Positions 1 to 7,758 of a DNA stretch of 48,353 nucleotides are shown here, piece by piece; position 1 is the first letter of the stretch; each line of letters begins with the position of its first letter. The DNA comes from an uncultured Clostridia bacterium (lineage in GTDB: Bacteria; Bacillota; Clostridia; Oscillospirales; Ruminococcaceae): contig CANRDI010000015.1 of the NCBI GenBank assembly GCA_947629335.1, positions 1 to 48,353 of the forward strand. The letters run 5' to 3'. A model generated the notes under the pieces. It did no database searches. It was not told the DNA's origin and worked only from the letters and a program-made list of their open reading frames with translations. Both the position numbers and the translations under genes were made by a program.

Positions 1-34
1 AAGCGGCTGTACATAAGTTTTTGCGAATTGTTTT

Positions 35-126
35 GGGGGAAAACTTTTGAAAAAGTTTTCCCCCAAACCCCTTTTCAAAACTTTTATGTAATGTGCTGTA
101 TGGAAAAAGCGTTTCCGCTGTCCGAC
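35..126. repeat. Dispersed hairpin repeat, copy 1
   Basis: The copy begins with a near-perfect hairpin in which GGGGGAAAACTTTT faces AAAAGTTTTCCCCC (35-64), followed by a conserved tail containing CCCCTTTTCAAAACTTTT and a second small hairpin (GGAAAAAGCGTTTCC). A nearly identical copy lies at 13194-13283 and a diverged one at 36371-36465. The hairpin could terminate transcription in either direction, but conservation of the tail argues for a dispersed element and not just a terminator. The rest of 127-311 is AT-rich and I see no gene in it. Confidence 0.8.
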
Positions 127-311
127 TTTTTTCTTACCTATGAAGCTCGTTCAAATTTCAAGGGTCTATCCCCGTTTGCATATTTCGATATTTTTCGACA
201 ATTTTTACTTCTTTTCTATCCCTGATATTACTCGAAAAAGCTCCACAAATCCGATAACAACAACGAAATTATCAATTTGTAAAAATATTTCCGAAATTTT
301 CCAAAAACTTG

Positions 312-340
312 TTGACAAAATTGTAAAATTCTGGTAATAT
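312..340 (+). promoter_or_regulatory. Sigma-A promoter of spo0A
   Basis: A TTGACA (312-317) and a TAATAT (335-340) are separated by 17 bp, with an extended -10 TGG at 332-334. The transcript would start near 347 and carry a leader of about 50 nt before the spo0A start. Confidence 0.8.
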
Positions 341-398
341 AAAGTCAGACCGAATGGAAATTAATGGAAATCGGTTAAAAATTTTGGAGGTAAAAAAT

Positions 399-1178
399 AT
401 GACAAATCAAATCAAGGTACTTATCGGAAATGACAGCGCCGACTGCGGAATGGCATGGGCAGGGGCGCTAAAAAGCGCGGGAATGTATGCTATAACCCGC
501 CGGTGTGACGGAAATTCGGTATTAAACTCGATTAAATCCGAAGCTCCCGACGCGGCGGTTCTTGAAGCAAAAATGCCTTTCTGTGACGCTGTGGAAATAA
601 TCCGTAGGCTGAAAACGGAAAAGAAATACGTCCCGAATGTTATTATCGTATCAAATACCGCCGACCCCGCTCTTGAACGCGAGGCTGCAAATTTGGGAGC
701 TTGCGTGGCGTTAAAGCCGCTTGATCCTAAAATGCTCGTGGCGAAGATAAACGAGATGTGCGGGGTCTGTGAAAAGCCAAACGAAGTACAGAGTGACACA
801 GATCTTGAAATCGCAGTCACGGAAATTATACATCAAGTCGGCATACCCGCACATATAAAGGGCTATCATTATTTGAGAACGGCGATAATGCTTTCGGTCA
901 ATAATGATGAGATGATAAACAGCATTACAAAGCTCCTTTATCCGACCATAGCTAAAACATACCAGACAACTTCTTCAAGGGTCGAGCGTGCTATTCGCCA
1001 TGCAATTGAGATCGCATGGGACAGAGGAAATATAGATGTCCTTGATAAATTCTTTTCATATACTGTCCATACCTCGCGCGGAAAGCCCACAAATTCCGAA
1101 TTTATCGCACTTATCGCCGATCATCTGCGCCTAAAGTCAAAGCAGAACGGTGGAGTACTTACAGGCGCGTTCAGATAA
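399..1178 (+). CDS. spo0A: Spo0A, sporulation master response regulator, with atypical receiver
   Basis: The 259-residue protein has a receiver domain (about 1-125) and a C-terminal Spo0A DNA-binding domain (about 150-255). The C-terminal half is strongly conserved: a YLRTAI-type helix, the [14 protein letters not shown] recognition region and the [14 protein letters not shown] segment that contacts DNA and sigma-A. The start at 399 is chosen because TTGGAGG precedes it by 8 nt; an upstream in-frame ATG at 354 has no ribosome site. The receiver is unusual. The aspartate phosphorylated in Bacillus Spo0A (Asp56) is Glu56 here (context AVLEAKMP), and the acidic pair before it reads Gly-Asn-Asp in place of Ala-Asp-Asp, while the LKP lysine is kept. 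This may mean phosphorylation-independent activity; that is inference. The gene is monocistronic, with its own promoter and a terminator. Confidence 0.95.
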   Translation: MTNQIKVLIGNDSADCGMAWAGALKSAGMYAITRRCDGNSVLNSIKSEAPDAAVLEAKMPFCDAVEIIRRLKTEKKYVPNVIIVSNTADPALEREAANLGACVALKPLDPKMLVAKINEMCGVCEKPNEVQSDTDLEIAVTEIIHQVGIPAHIKGYHYLRTAIMLSVNNDEMINSITKLLYPTIAKTYQTTSSRVERAIRHAIEIAWDRGNIDVLDKFFSYTVHTSRGKPTNSEFIALIADHLRLKSKQNGGVLTGAFR

Positions 1179-1217
1179 ACAGGTGATAAATATTTACGGT
1201 TTATTTAATGCGAACCG

Positions 1218-1245
1218 AAGAACACTTTTTGAAGTGTTCTTTCGA
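1218..1245 (+). terminator. Intrinsic terminator after spo0A
   Basis: A perfect 10-bp stem, AAGAACACTT (1218-1227) with AAGTGTTCTT (1232-1241), has a 4-nt loop and a short T-rich tail. It lies 40 nt after the spo0A stop and may also serve the convergent SLOG gene. Confidence 0.75.
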
Positions 1246-1260
1246 TTTTCCCGACGCATT

Positions 1261-1746
1261 TTATATTGCTTCCGTATAATTTTTGTTTTCATCTGCTATG
1301 TTTATGATCTTACAATTTTGTTTTTGAGCATATTGGACAGTTTTATAAGCTCCTCCGCTTTTATGCTGAATACAGCAAACTACAAGGTCAGAACGGTCAA
1401 CCATAATTTGATTTCGTATCTGTATTGCACGCTTAAAATGCGCCTGAGACGACTCAAAGCATATTTCTATATCGTCATAATAATTTAGAAAACTCTCCTT
1501 ATTGTTGCGGAATTCGGCTTTTATATACGGCATTATCAGAACAAGCGAGCTGTTTGCATGATCGCCTGATGCCTGCCTTACAATTGACGAAACAAGCAAA
1601 TCAAAACCGCATTCTCTCCCCACCAGAAAATCAACATATTCTTTCTGTTTTATCAGCAAGGAAATAATTTTTTTAAGCCTGATCTCAATATCTTGTATGT
1701 GGTCTATCTCTTGATGTCCGAAAAAACTTACCGTAAAAATATTCAT
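1261..1746 (-). CDS. SLOG-family (DUF1273/YpsA-like) Rossmann-fold protein
   Basis: This 161-residue protein matches the clostridial SLOG group. It has an N-terminal VSFFGH strand-loop, a central FLVGRECGFDLLV segment with the nucleotide-binding-type glycine, then MPYIKAEF, and a C-terminal RNQIMVDRSDLVVCC helix-strand followed by SGGAYKTVQYA. Members of this superfamily are predicted to bind nucleotides or nucleotide-derived signals, and relatives act as sensors in stress and anti-phage systems; the exact ligand is unknown. The ATG at 1746 is preceded by a GGGAG ribosome site. The gene is transcribed divergently from the XRE regulator at 1883 with 136 bp between them, so a shared control region is likely. 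Confidence 0.75.
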   Translation of the reverse strand: MNIFTVSFFGHQEIDHIQDIEIRLKKIISLLIKQKEYVDFLVGRECGFDLLVSSIVRQASGDHANSSLVLIMPYIKAEFRNNKESFLNYYDDIEICFESSQAHFKRAIQIRNQIMVDRSDLVVCCIQHKSGGAYKTVQYAQKQNCKIINIADENKNYTEAI

Positions 1747-1834
1747 TTATTATATCTCCCGTCTTTTTATATAATACATTATACACCTAAAAGTCTATAA
1801 TTTCAAGTCCAAACGGATATTATTTTATTTTAAT

Positions 1835-1871
1835 TTTCAGTATATAATAAAAATGTAATAATATACTGAAA
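1835..1871. promoter_or_regulatory. Inverted-repeat operator over the XRE promoter
   Basis: TTTCAGTATAT (1835-1845) and ATATACTGAAA (1861-1871) form a perfect 11-bp inverted repeat with a 15-bp spacer. A TATAAT (1843-1848) overlaps the left arm, and the right arm runs into the ribosome site of the XRE gene. Such an arrangement is typical of autoregulation by an XRE repressor; binding has not been shown. Confidence 0.65.
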
Positions 1872-1882
1872 GGAACGTTTTT

Positions 1883-2191
1883 ATGGAAGTCGGCAAAAAG
1901 CTGAAAAAATTAAGAGAAAACAACAATATGACAATCTACCGCCTGACGCAGATAACAGGAGTATCCGGACATCATATCAAAGGTATCGAAGACGGCGAAA
2001 GACAGCCGACAATTGAAACACTGAAAAGACTTGTTTCGGCATTAGGCTCTTCGCTGGCTGATTTTTTTAACGAGGATACCGAATGTTATTATCTTACAGA
2101 AAACGAGAAAAAGCTGATAGAAAATTTCCGAAGGCTTGACAGCAAAAAAGCCGACACCCTTCTGACCCTTAGCGGGCAAATGTATAAATAA
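1883..2191 (+). CDS. XRE-family transcriptional regulator
   Basis: The protein has 102 residues. Residues 5-65 form a Cro/C1-type helix-turn-helix: GKKLKKLRENNNMTIYRL, then ITGVSGHHIKGIEDGER as turn and recognition helix, then PTIETLKRLVSALG. The C-terminal 35 residues (EKKLIENFRRLDSKKADTLL) look like a short dimerisation helix region, as in SinR/ImmR-like proteins. The start has a ribosome site (GAAAGGAACG) embedded in the right arm of the inverted repeat at 1835-1871, which fits autoregulation. The neighbour on the opposite strand is the SLOG protein, a plausible co-regulated partner. The target genes are unknown. Confidence 0.85.
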   Translation: MEVGKKLKKLRENNNMTIYRLTQITGVSGHHIKGIEDGERQPTIETLKRLVSALGSSLADFFNEDTECYYLTENEKKLIENFRRLDSKKADTLLTLSGQMYK

Positions 2192-2226
2192 AAGTCTGCT
2201 GCAACAATTTGCAACAGACTTTTTTA
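2192..2226 (+). terminator. Intrinsic terminator after XRE gene
   Basis: AGTCTG(C)TGCAA pairs with TTGCA(A)CAGACT across a CAAT loop and is followed by a run of T. Because the left side is A-rich it may also stop the V-ATPase operon arriving from the other strand. Confidence 0.8.
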
Positions 2227-2257
2227 ATTATAAAAACCTACGACCGTTTTTGTATTA

Positions 2258-2872
2258 TCAGTTCATTTTCTTTGCTTTTATTACCTTTTGCCGAGAAAAT
2301 TCTTCCCGTTCTTTTTCTTCGAGAGCGCCCGAAATAAACTTCAGCTGTGACTGAAATCGCGGTATTATGATATTTTTAAGCGCGTTTGCGCGTTTTTGCG
2401 TTTTCTTTATTGCAACTGCGAGCCTGTAGATGCTGTTTTCAAGTTCCGCTAAACGTACTGTTATTTCCTTTGCTCTGTTGAATTTTATATAAGCCTTGTC
2501 AAATTCCGAGCTTGTGAGCGTCATTGGATACTGCGGTCTGTCCGCCAAAGACAGCTCGGCGCTGACTTTTGGAAGTTCTACGCTCATGACCGACCGCGAC
2601 GAAAGTTTCAGCGAGTTTTCGACGGGAAATGTCTGCGCTATCGTATTCATAACGCCCAGCGTCATATTTGCATATTCGAGCGCACGGTATGCCTCGGAAT
2701 ATACTCGGTCTATCTCACCGCGCAGCTCCCGCGCCGCGTCAACCATTGACACCATTTCTCTTACAAGAACGCTGCGCTTTCTGTCCATAAGGTCATAGCC
2801 GAGCCGCGCCTGCATAAGCGAGCGCTTTATTTTTATAAGATTTCCCTTTGTGGGGAATATCTGTTCAGCCAC
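2258..2872 (-). CDS. ntpD: V-type ATPase subunit D (central rotor shaft)
   Basis: The 204-residue protein is predicted to be two long helices joined by a short middle domain. It opens with the family segment PTKGNLIKIKRSLMQARLGYDLMDRKRSVLVREM, seen in parts at residues 7-40, and ends with the helix containing KKTQKRANALKNIIIPRF that packs into the A3B3 head. Subunit D is the shaft that couples ring rotation to nucleotide binding in the cytoplasmic head. It is the last gene of the operon. Unlike the other junctions, it is separated from ntpB by 133 bp, so it may have some expression of its own. The length is usual for the family. Confidence 0.95.
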   Translation of the reverse strand: MAEQIFPTKGNLIKIKRSLMQARLGYDLMDRKRSVLVREMVSMVDAARELRGEIDRVYSEAYRALEYANMTLGVMNTIAQTFPVENSLKLSSRSVMSVELPKVSAELSLADRPQYPMTLTSSEFDKAYIKFNRAKEITVRLAELENSIYRLAVAIKKTQKRANALKNIIIPRFQSQLKFISGALEEKEREEFSRQKVIKAKKMN

Positions 2873-3005
2873 AACATCACCTTCTTACAAAAACGCATAA
2901 GAAAATAATTTCTACATCTTTGCCTGAAATAATTTTACGGTCGGTATTCTCCCGTTTCGCAGAAATATTTTACTACAGCCTCAATATCATTTGAGATAGG
3001 GAATA

Positions 3006-4424
3006 TTATTCGGTTTTCGGCTTCTCCTCTTTGGTAAATCTTTTGCCTCTGTTTTCATCATACTGTTCATCAAGGAGCTTTTCATCTATTCGGTCAAGTT
3101 CCTCTCTCGGCAATGTGCAGAGAAGATCCCACCCTAAATCAAGTGTTTCGTCAATAGTTCTGTTCTCGTCAAAGCCTTGATTTAAGAAATGATGCTCGAA
3201 AAGCTCTCCGAAAGCAATATACGCTCGGTCGGTCTCGGAAAGTTCTTCTTCGCCTATGACTGAAGCGAGGCTTCTTGCTTCCTGAACTTTCGCATAAGAA
3301 GCGAAAAGCTGATTTGAAACAGCCGAATGGTCGGCTCTTGTAAAGCCTTCTCCAATTCCGTCCTTCATAAGTCTGGACAGCGACAGCAAAACCGAAACTC
3401 CCGGATAAACTCCCATCTGGTCAAGCTCACGGTCGAAAACTATCTGACCTTCCGTAATATACGCCGTAAGGTCGGGGATAGGGTGGGTTATATCGTCGTT
3501 GGGCATAGTGAGTATGGGTATCTGCGTAACGCTCCCCGTGCTGCCCTCGATTATGCCCGCGCGCTCGTATATTGACGCGAGATTTGAGTAAAGATATCCG
3601 GGATAACCTTTTCTTCCGGGAATTTCTCCTTTTGACGAAGAAAATTCTCGAAGCGCCTCGGCATAGCTCGTCATATCCGTCATTATTACAAGTATGTGCA
3701 TATTTTTTTCAAACGCCAGATATTCCGCCGCAGTCAGCGCGCACATAGGTGTTAAAAGTCTTTCAATTATCGGGTCGTTTGAAAGATTTAAAAACATACA
3801 AACGCGCTCGATCGCGCCCGTATCCTCAAACGAGCGCCTGAAATAGTCCGCAACATCATTTTGAACGCCCATTGCCGCGAAAACTATAGCGAACTCGGCG
3901 TTTTCATCGCCGGTTATTTTTGCCTGACGTGCAATTTGAACGGCGAGTTTGTTGTGCGAAAGTCCCGACCCCGAAAATATCGGAAGTTTTTGCCCTCGTA
4001 TAAGCGTCATAAGCGCGTCTATCGAGGAGATGCCCGTATGGATATAGTTTCGCGGATATTGCCGAGCGACAGGATTAAGCGCTCTTCCGTTTATGTTTCC
4101 TCTTTTTTCGGGAAATATATCGCCAAGCCCGTCTATGGGTTTTCCCGCGCCGCTGAAAACACGTCCGAGTATCTCAGGCGAAAGCGGGATCTCAAGAGGT
4201 TTTCCTGTAAATATAGTGCGCGTGTTTTTGAGAGAAATTCCGCGCGTGCCCTCAAAAACCTGTAGAATAACCTTGTCTCCGTCAAGCTCGACAACTCTCC
4301 CGACGCGCTCTGTTCCGTCGTCAAGACGTATCCTTGCTATCTCGTCATATGCCGCGCCTTTCACTCCCTCAAGCGCGACGAGCGGACCGTTTATATCCGA
4401 AAGTCCCATATATTGTATATCCAT
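3006..4424 (-). CDS. ntpB: V-type ATPase subunit B (non-catalytic head subunit)
   Basis: The 472-residue protein is the regulatory partner of subunit A in the A3B3 hexamer. Evidence is the N-terminal beta-barrel start ([17 protein letters not shown]), the P-loop position replaced by [12 protein letters not shown], as expected for non-catalytic B, and the [15 protein letters not shown] segment, which is diagnostic for B. The start at 4424 is chosen because TGAGGT lies 5 nt upstream and family members begin at this point; a longer frame to 4463 lacks a ribosome site and runs toward the ntpA stop. The C-terminus ends in a charged, family-typical tail. Confidence 0.96.
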   Translation of the reverse strand: MDIQYMGLSDINGPLVALEGVKGAAYDEIARIRLDDGTERVGRVVELDGDKVILQVFEGTRGISLKNTRTIFTGKPLEIPLSPEILGRVFSGAGKPIDGLGDIFPEKRGNINGRALNPVARQYPRNYIHTGISSIDALMTLIRGQKLPIFSGSGLSHNKLAVQIARQAKITGDENAEFAIVFAAMGVQNDVADYFRRSFEDTGAIERVCMFLNLSNDPIIERLLTPMCALTAAEYLAFEKNMHILVIMTDMTSYAEALREFSSSKGEIPGRKGYPGYLYSNLASIYERAGIIEGSTGSVTQIPILTMPNDDITHPIPDLTAYITEGQIVFDRELDQMGVYPGVSVLLSLSRLMKDGIGEGFTRADHSAVSNQLFASYAKVQEARSLASVIGEEELSETDRAYIAFGELFEHHFLNQGFDENRTIDETLDLGWDLLCTLPREELDRIDEKLLDEQYDENRGKRFTKEEKPKTE

Positions 4425-4471
4425 AATTACCTCATTTGCTGTCAGCGTAAATTTATTGTACACTGTACATT

Positions 4472-6220
4472 TTATACTGTTGTCAGCCCGCCTATTTTTT
4501 CGTTTATTTCCTCAAAATAATCGTCGAACATTGAGAGCTTGTCGTTTGGTATATCGTATTTCATTTTTACTGCTTTTTCAAAAAGTCCGAGAGCTTTTAT
4601 ATCCGAAAGCATTACTCCCGAATGTATCGCTTCGAGCGACTTCTTATAAAGATCTACAATGACCTTCATCATATGCCTCTGTTTTATCAGCGGAACATAG
4701 GTGTCGTCCTTGTGATAGGCATTCTGCTGTAAAAATCCTACGCGAACGACCCTTGCCGTTTCTATCGTCAGCTTTTGGTCGTCGGGCAGAACGTCCGCTC
4801 CTATGAGCTTTACTATCTCCATGAGCTTGTTTTCCTCGCTGAGAATATAGGATATTTCGTGCCTCAGTTCCATAAAATCGGGACTTACGGCATTAAAATA
4901 GTCCGAAAGCTCTTCGGCGTATTCCGAATAGCTGCTGTTCCAGTCTATAGCGGGGTAGTGCCTTGCATATGCAAGCGATTTGTCCAGCGCCCAGAAGCAC
5001 CTTACAAAGCGCTTTGTGTTCTGCGTTACAGGCTCTGAAAAGTCCGAGCCTTGCGGTGAAACCGCGCCGATTATCGTCACCGAGCCTTCGTTTCCGTTCA
5101 ATGTTTCGACATAACCTGCGCGCTCATAAAATTCCGCGAGCCTTGACGGGAGATATGCGGGAAATCCTTCTTCCGCAGGCATTTCTTCAAGCCGCCCCGA
5201 AATTTCTCTCAGCGCCTCTGCCCAGCGCGACGTTGAGTCCGCCATTATTGCAATGTGATAGCCCATATCGCGGTAATATTCGGCTAAGGTTATACCCGTA
5301 TAGATAGAAGCCTCGCGCGCTGCTACGGGCATATTTGAGGTATTTGCGATAAGTATAGTGCGGTCGGTCAGCGGACGCCCCGATTTCGGGTCGATAAGCT
5401 CCGAGAATTCCTCCAACACCTGCGTCATCTCGTTTCCGCGCTCTCCGCAGCCTATATATACGATAATATCCGCATCACACCATTTTGCGAGCTGGTGCTG
5501 GGTCATGGTCTTTCCCGTTCCGAAGCCGCCCGGAATTGCCGCCGTGCCGCCCTTTGCTATGGGGATAATGGTGTCGATTATACGCTGTCCCGTAACGAGG
5601 GGAACTGTCGCGCTAAGGTGTTTTTTTATCGGGCGCGGAATTTTTATCGCCCATTTTTGGACAAGCGAAAGCTCTCTTGTTTCGCCGTTTTCGAGCTTCA
5701 ATTTAAGCACTACGTCGTTTACTCGGTATTTTCCGTTTTCCGCGCAGAAAACGACCTCGCCGCTCATATTCGGCGGTATCATACATTTATGCGTGATAAG
5801 CGGCGTTTCGGGGCAAGTACAGTAAATATCGCCACCGCAGAGCTTGTCTCCCGTTTTTACCGTCATTGTCACGTCAAATTCGCGCTCGGCGTCGAGAGAA
5901 AACAGGCTGCTGCCTTCGGTCACGAAAACTCCCGAAATTTTTGTCATAGCCCGAAGCGGTCTTTCTATTCCGTCGAAAATGCCCGAAATTAACCCCGGAC
6001 CCAAATTTGCGCACACGGGCGCGCCTGTTCCGAAAATCGGCTCCCCGACTTTAAGACCTGCTGTTTCCTCGTAAACCTGTATTGTCGTAAACTCGTCGTT
6101 TATGCCTATGACCTCGCCTATAAGCCTGCGTTCGCCCACAAAAACCATTTCGAGCATCGAAAAATCCTTTGTGCCTGCGGACTTTACGACAGGTCCGTTT
6201 ATTGAATAAATCGTGTTCAA
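4472..6220 (-). CDS. ntpA: V-type ATPase catalytic subunit A
   Basis: At 582 residues this is a full-length catalytic subunit. It carries the Walker A GGFGTGKT (231-238), the GERGNEM motif holding the catalytic glutamate, the [15 protein letters not shown] segment, and the A-subunit-specific bulge domain inserted near residues 115-190. It hydrolyses or makes ATP at the A/B interfaces in the cytoplasm. It begins 12 bp after the ntpE stop and ends 47 bp before ntpB, consistent with one transcript. No missing catalytic residue was noticed. Confidence 0.97.
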   Translation of the reverse strand: MNTIYSINGPVVKSAGTKDFSMLEMVFVGERRLIGEVIGINDEFTTIQVYEETAGLKVGEPIFGTGAPVCANLGPGLISGIFDGIERPLRAMTKISGVFVTEGSSLFSLDAEREFDVTMTVKTGDKLCGGDIYCTCPETPLITHKCMIPPNMSGEVVFCAENGKYRVNDVVLKLKLENGETRELSLVQKWAIKIPRPIKKHLSATVPLVTGQRIIDTIIPIAKGGTAAIPGGFGTGKTMTQHQLAKWCDADIIVYIGCGERGNEMTQVLEEFSELIDPKSGRPLTDRTILIANTSNMPVAAREASIYTGITLAEYYRDMGYHIAIMADSTSRWAEALREISGRLEEMPAEEGFPAYLPSRLAEFYERAGYVETLNGNEGSVTIIGAVSPQGSDFSEPVTQNTKRFVRCFWALDKSLAYARHYPAIDWNSSYSEYAEELSDYFNAVSPDFMELRHEISYILSEENKLMEIVKLIGADVLPDDQKLTIETARVVRVGFLQQNAYHKDDTYVPLIKQRHMMKVIVDLYKKSLEAIHSGVMLSDIKALGLFEKAVKMKYDIPNDKLSMFDDYFEEINEKIGGLTTV

Positions 6221-6232
6221 TTTTTCACCCGC

Positions 6233-6817
6233 TCACAATCTTAATTCTTTTTTGTCGGAAAACGCCGCTTTTTCGTCGTCGAAAGCCTTGTCGAGAGTAA
6301 TGTCGCAGAACAAGCCCTTTTCCTCGTCGAGCGCGCCTATTCCTCCGAGCAATATGGCATTGTCGGCGCGCACCTCGTTTTTACACAGCGCTTTCAGTTT
6401 TTCAACGTCCTTCGGCGCGCAGAGTATAACGCATTTTTCTCCGAGCGATTTTTTCACCTTTTCGAGAGAACGTTTGAGATATTCGGAATATTTTTCGCTT
6501 TCGGAAAATGCTTTAAGGTCGTTTTTTATCTCTTCAAAAAAGTTTTCCGTAAGCTCTTTTCTGTATGTGCGTACAGCCTTTGTCGTTTCATAGTCGCAGC
6601 GCGAAAGCTCTTTTTTATAGCGCTGTTCAAAGGCGGTCTGTTCGCGGCGGATTTTGGACAGCTCTGTCCGAGCGGCGGCTTCTTCTTTTTCTTTTCCCGC
6701 AGCATTTTTCCTGTCGCGTATCTTTGCTGTTATAACGGCGATCTCCTCGTCCGCCTGTTTATTTATGTTCTCTTTGAACATTCCTATTTTATAGCGGTTC
6801 AATTCGTTTAAATCCAT
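6233..6817 (-). CDS. ntpE: V-type ATPase subunit E (peripheral stalk)
   Basis: The 194-residue protein has a long charged N-terminal helix (about 1-100, rich in Lys, Glu and Arg) and a smaller C-terminal alpha/beta domain, the usual layout of subunit E, which forms the stator with subunit G/H. The start at 6817 is chosen because AGGAGA precedes it by 6 nt; the longer frame to 6847 has no ribosome site. The gene follows subunit F after a 148-bp gap and is 12 bp from ntpA. Confidence 0.85.
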   Translation of the reverse strand: MDLNELNRYKIGMFKENINKQADEEIAVITAKIRDRKNAAGKEKEEAAARTELSKIRREQTAFEQRYKKELSRCDYETTKAVRTYRKELTENFFEEIKNDLKAFSESEKYSEYLKRSLEKVKKSLGEKCVILCAPKDVEKLKALCKNEVRADNAILLGGIGALDEEKGLFCDITLDKAFDDEKAAFSDKKELRL

Positions 6818-6965
6818 AAAAATCTCCTGATAATTGGCTGTTTTCAAAAGGGATCTTCCCGTAAATCTCGGTCTTAATTATTCAAAAGCTCTGAAATGCT
6901 GTGCGAATAAAATGTTTAAAATGCTCTCAAAGCAATTTGATAATTGTCCCGAAAAACAGCTTTTT

Positions 6966-7274
6966 TTACAGCTTTATGCCTATAGATTCTTCTATATATC
7001 GGCTTATTGACTGTGAAATGCCGTTTGAGCCGTGGCGGTCGGGAATTTCGACAATAAGAGGGCGGCGGGAATTAAGCTTTATGTCATATATTTTTTCATG
7101 ACAAAGCTCAGAGCATTTCTCCGTTATAAGAACGACAGCTGTTTCCTTATCGTCTGCCGCGTCGGAAAGCGCCTTTGAGACTTCTTCGGCAGTATGTGCG
7201 ATAACGCCCTCAATGCCCGCTATTCTCATTCCCATTTTTGTGTCGATATTATCGCTTATCAGAAAAAACTTCAT
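6966..7274 (-). CDS. ntpG: V-type ATPase subunit F (central shaft)
   Basis: The 102-residue protein shows the subunit F fold pattern: MKFFLISDNID at the start, RIAGIEGVIAHTAEEV as the second strand-helix unit, ETAVVLITEKC, and RPLIVEIPDRHG near the end. Subunit F (called NtpG in Enterococcus) binds subunit D at the base of the shaft. The ribosome site AGGAT lies just upstream, and the gene starts 15 bp after ntpK stops. Confidence 0.88.
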   Translation of the reverse strand: MKFFLISDNIDTKMGMRIAGIEGVIAHTAEEVSKALSDAADDKETAVVLITEKCSELCHEKIYDIKLNSRRPLIVEIPDRHGSNGISQSISRYIEESIGIKL

Positions 7275-7289
7275 ATTATCCTCATGTTA

Positions 7290-7733
7290 TCAGCCGAACA
7301 GTATAAGTATCGAAATAAGCAGACCATAGATAGCTACGCCCTCGCCGAGCGCAACGAATATCAGCGCCTTTGAAAGAAGTTTTTCGTTTTCGGAGATCGC
7401 GCCTATCGCCGCCGGCGCAGCCGCTCCTACGGCAATACCCGCCGCTATCGAGCCGACGCCCGTTGAAAGAGCCGCCGCGAGATATTTTATACCCTCGTCG
7501 GTTATCATACCCGCTGCGTTTGCGACTGCTTCGGTTGTTTCGGCAAATGCGTTTGTAAACGGAAGTATTGTCGTCATTATCATTATTCCGAAAAATGAAG
7601 CTATATTTGCAATTACCGCGCGCTTTGCGTTTGCGGGTTTTCCCTGATGTTTACGGTAAAGCGCGATAAATATCGGCGACATTGCGAGTGCCAGCGCTAT
7701 AAGCGGCAAAACAAAAAACATAATTTTTTCCAT
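7290..7733 (-). CDS. ntpK: V-type ATPase membrane ring subunit K/c
   Basis: The protein has 147 residues and four predicted membrane segments (about 5-26, 40-62, 84-115, 121-146). Only the second pair resembles a c-ring hairpin: a Gly/Ala-rich helix (GVGSIAAGIAVGAAAPA) and a helix with the ion-binding carboxylate Glu131 in ALGEGVAIYGLL. The Enterococcus NtpK sodium ligands (Gln in GIAQG, Thr after Glu in VETYA) are replaced by Val102 and Gly132. This favours proton coupling, though that is inference. The first pair of helices, ending NAFAET, is an N-terminal extension seen in clostridial members. A GGAGG ribosome site precedes the start. Confidence 0.88.
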   Translation of the reverse strand: MEKIMFFVLPLIALALAMSPIFIALYRKHQGKPANAKRAVIANIASFFGIMIMTTILPFTNAFAETTEAVANAAGMITDEGIKYLAAALSTGVGSIAAGIAVGAAAPAAIGAISENEKLLSKALIFVALGEGVAIYGLLISILILFG

Positions 7734-7758
7734 AGTAGTTATTCCTCCGAAATAAAAT

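Noticed and set aside
28-337. Two 65-codon frames before spo0A
   Set aside because: They overlap the dispersed hairpin repeat and the spo0A promoter, lack ribosome sites, and their translations look like AT-rich noise.
4093-5992. Several plus-strand frames of 130-190 codons opposite ntpB and ntpA
   Set aside because: They are antisense to highly conserved V-ATPase genes, rich in Ser, Arg and Phe, and have no ribosome sites.
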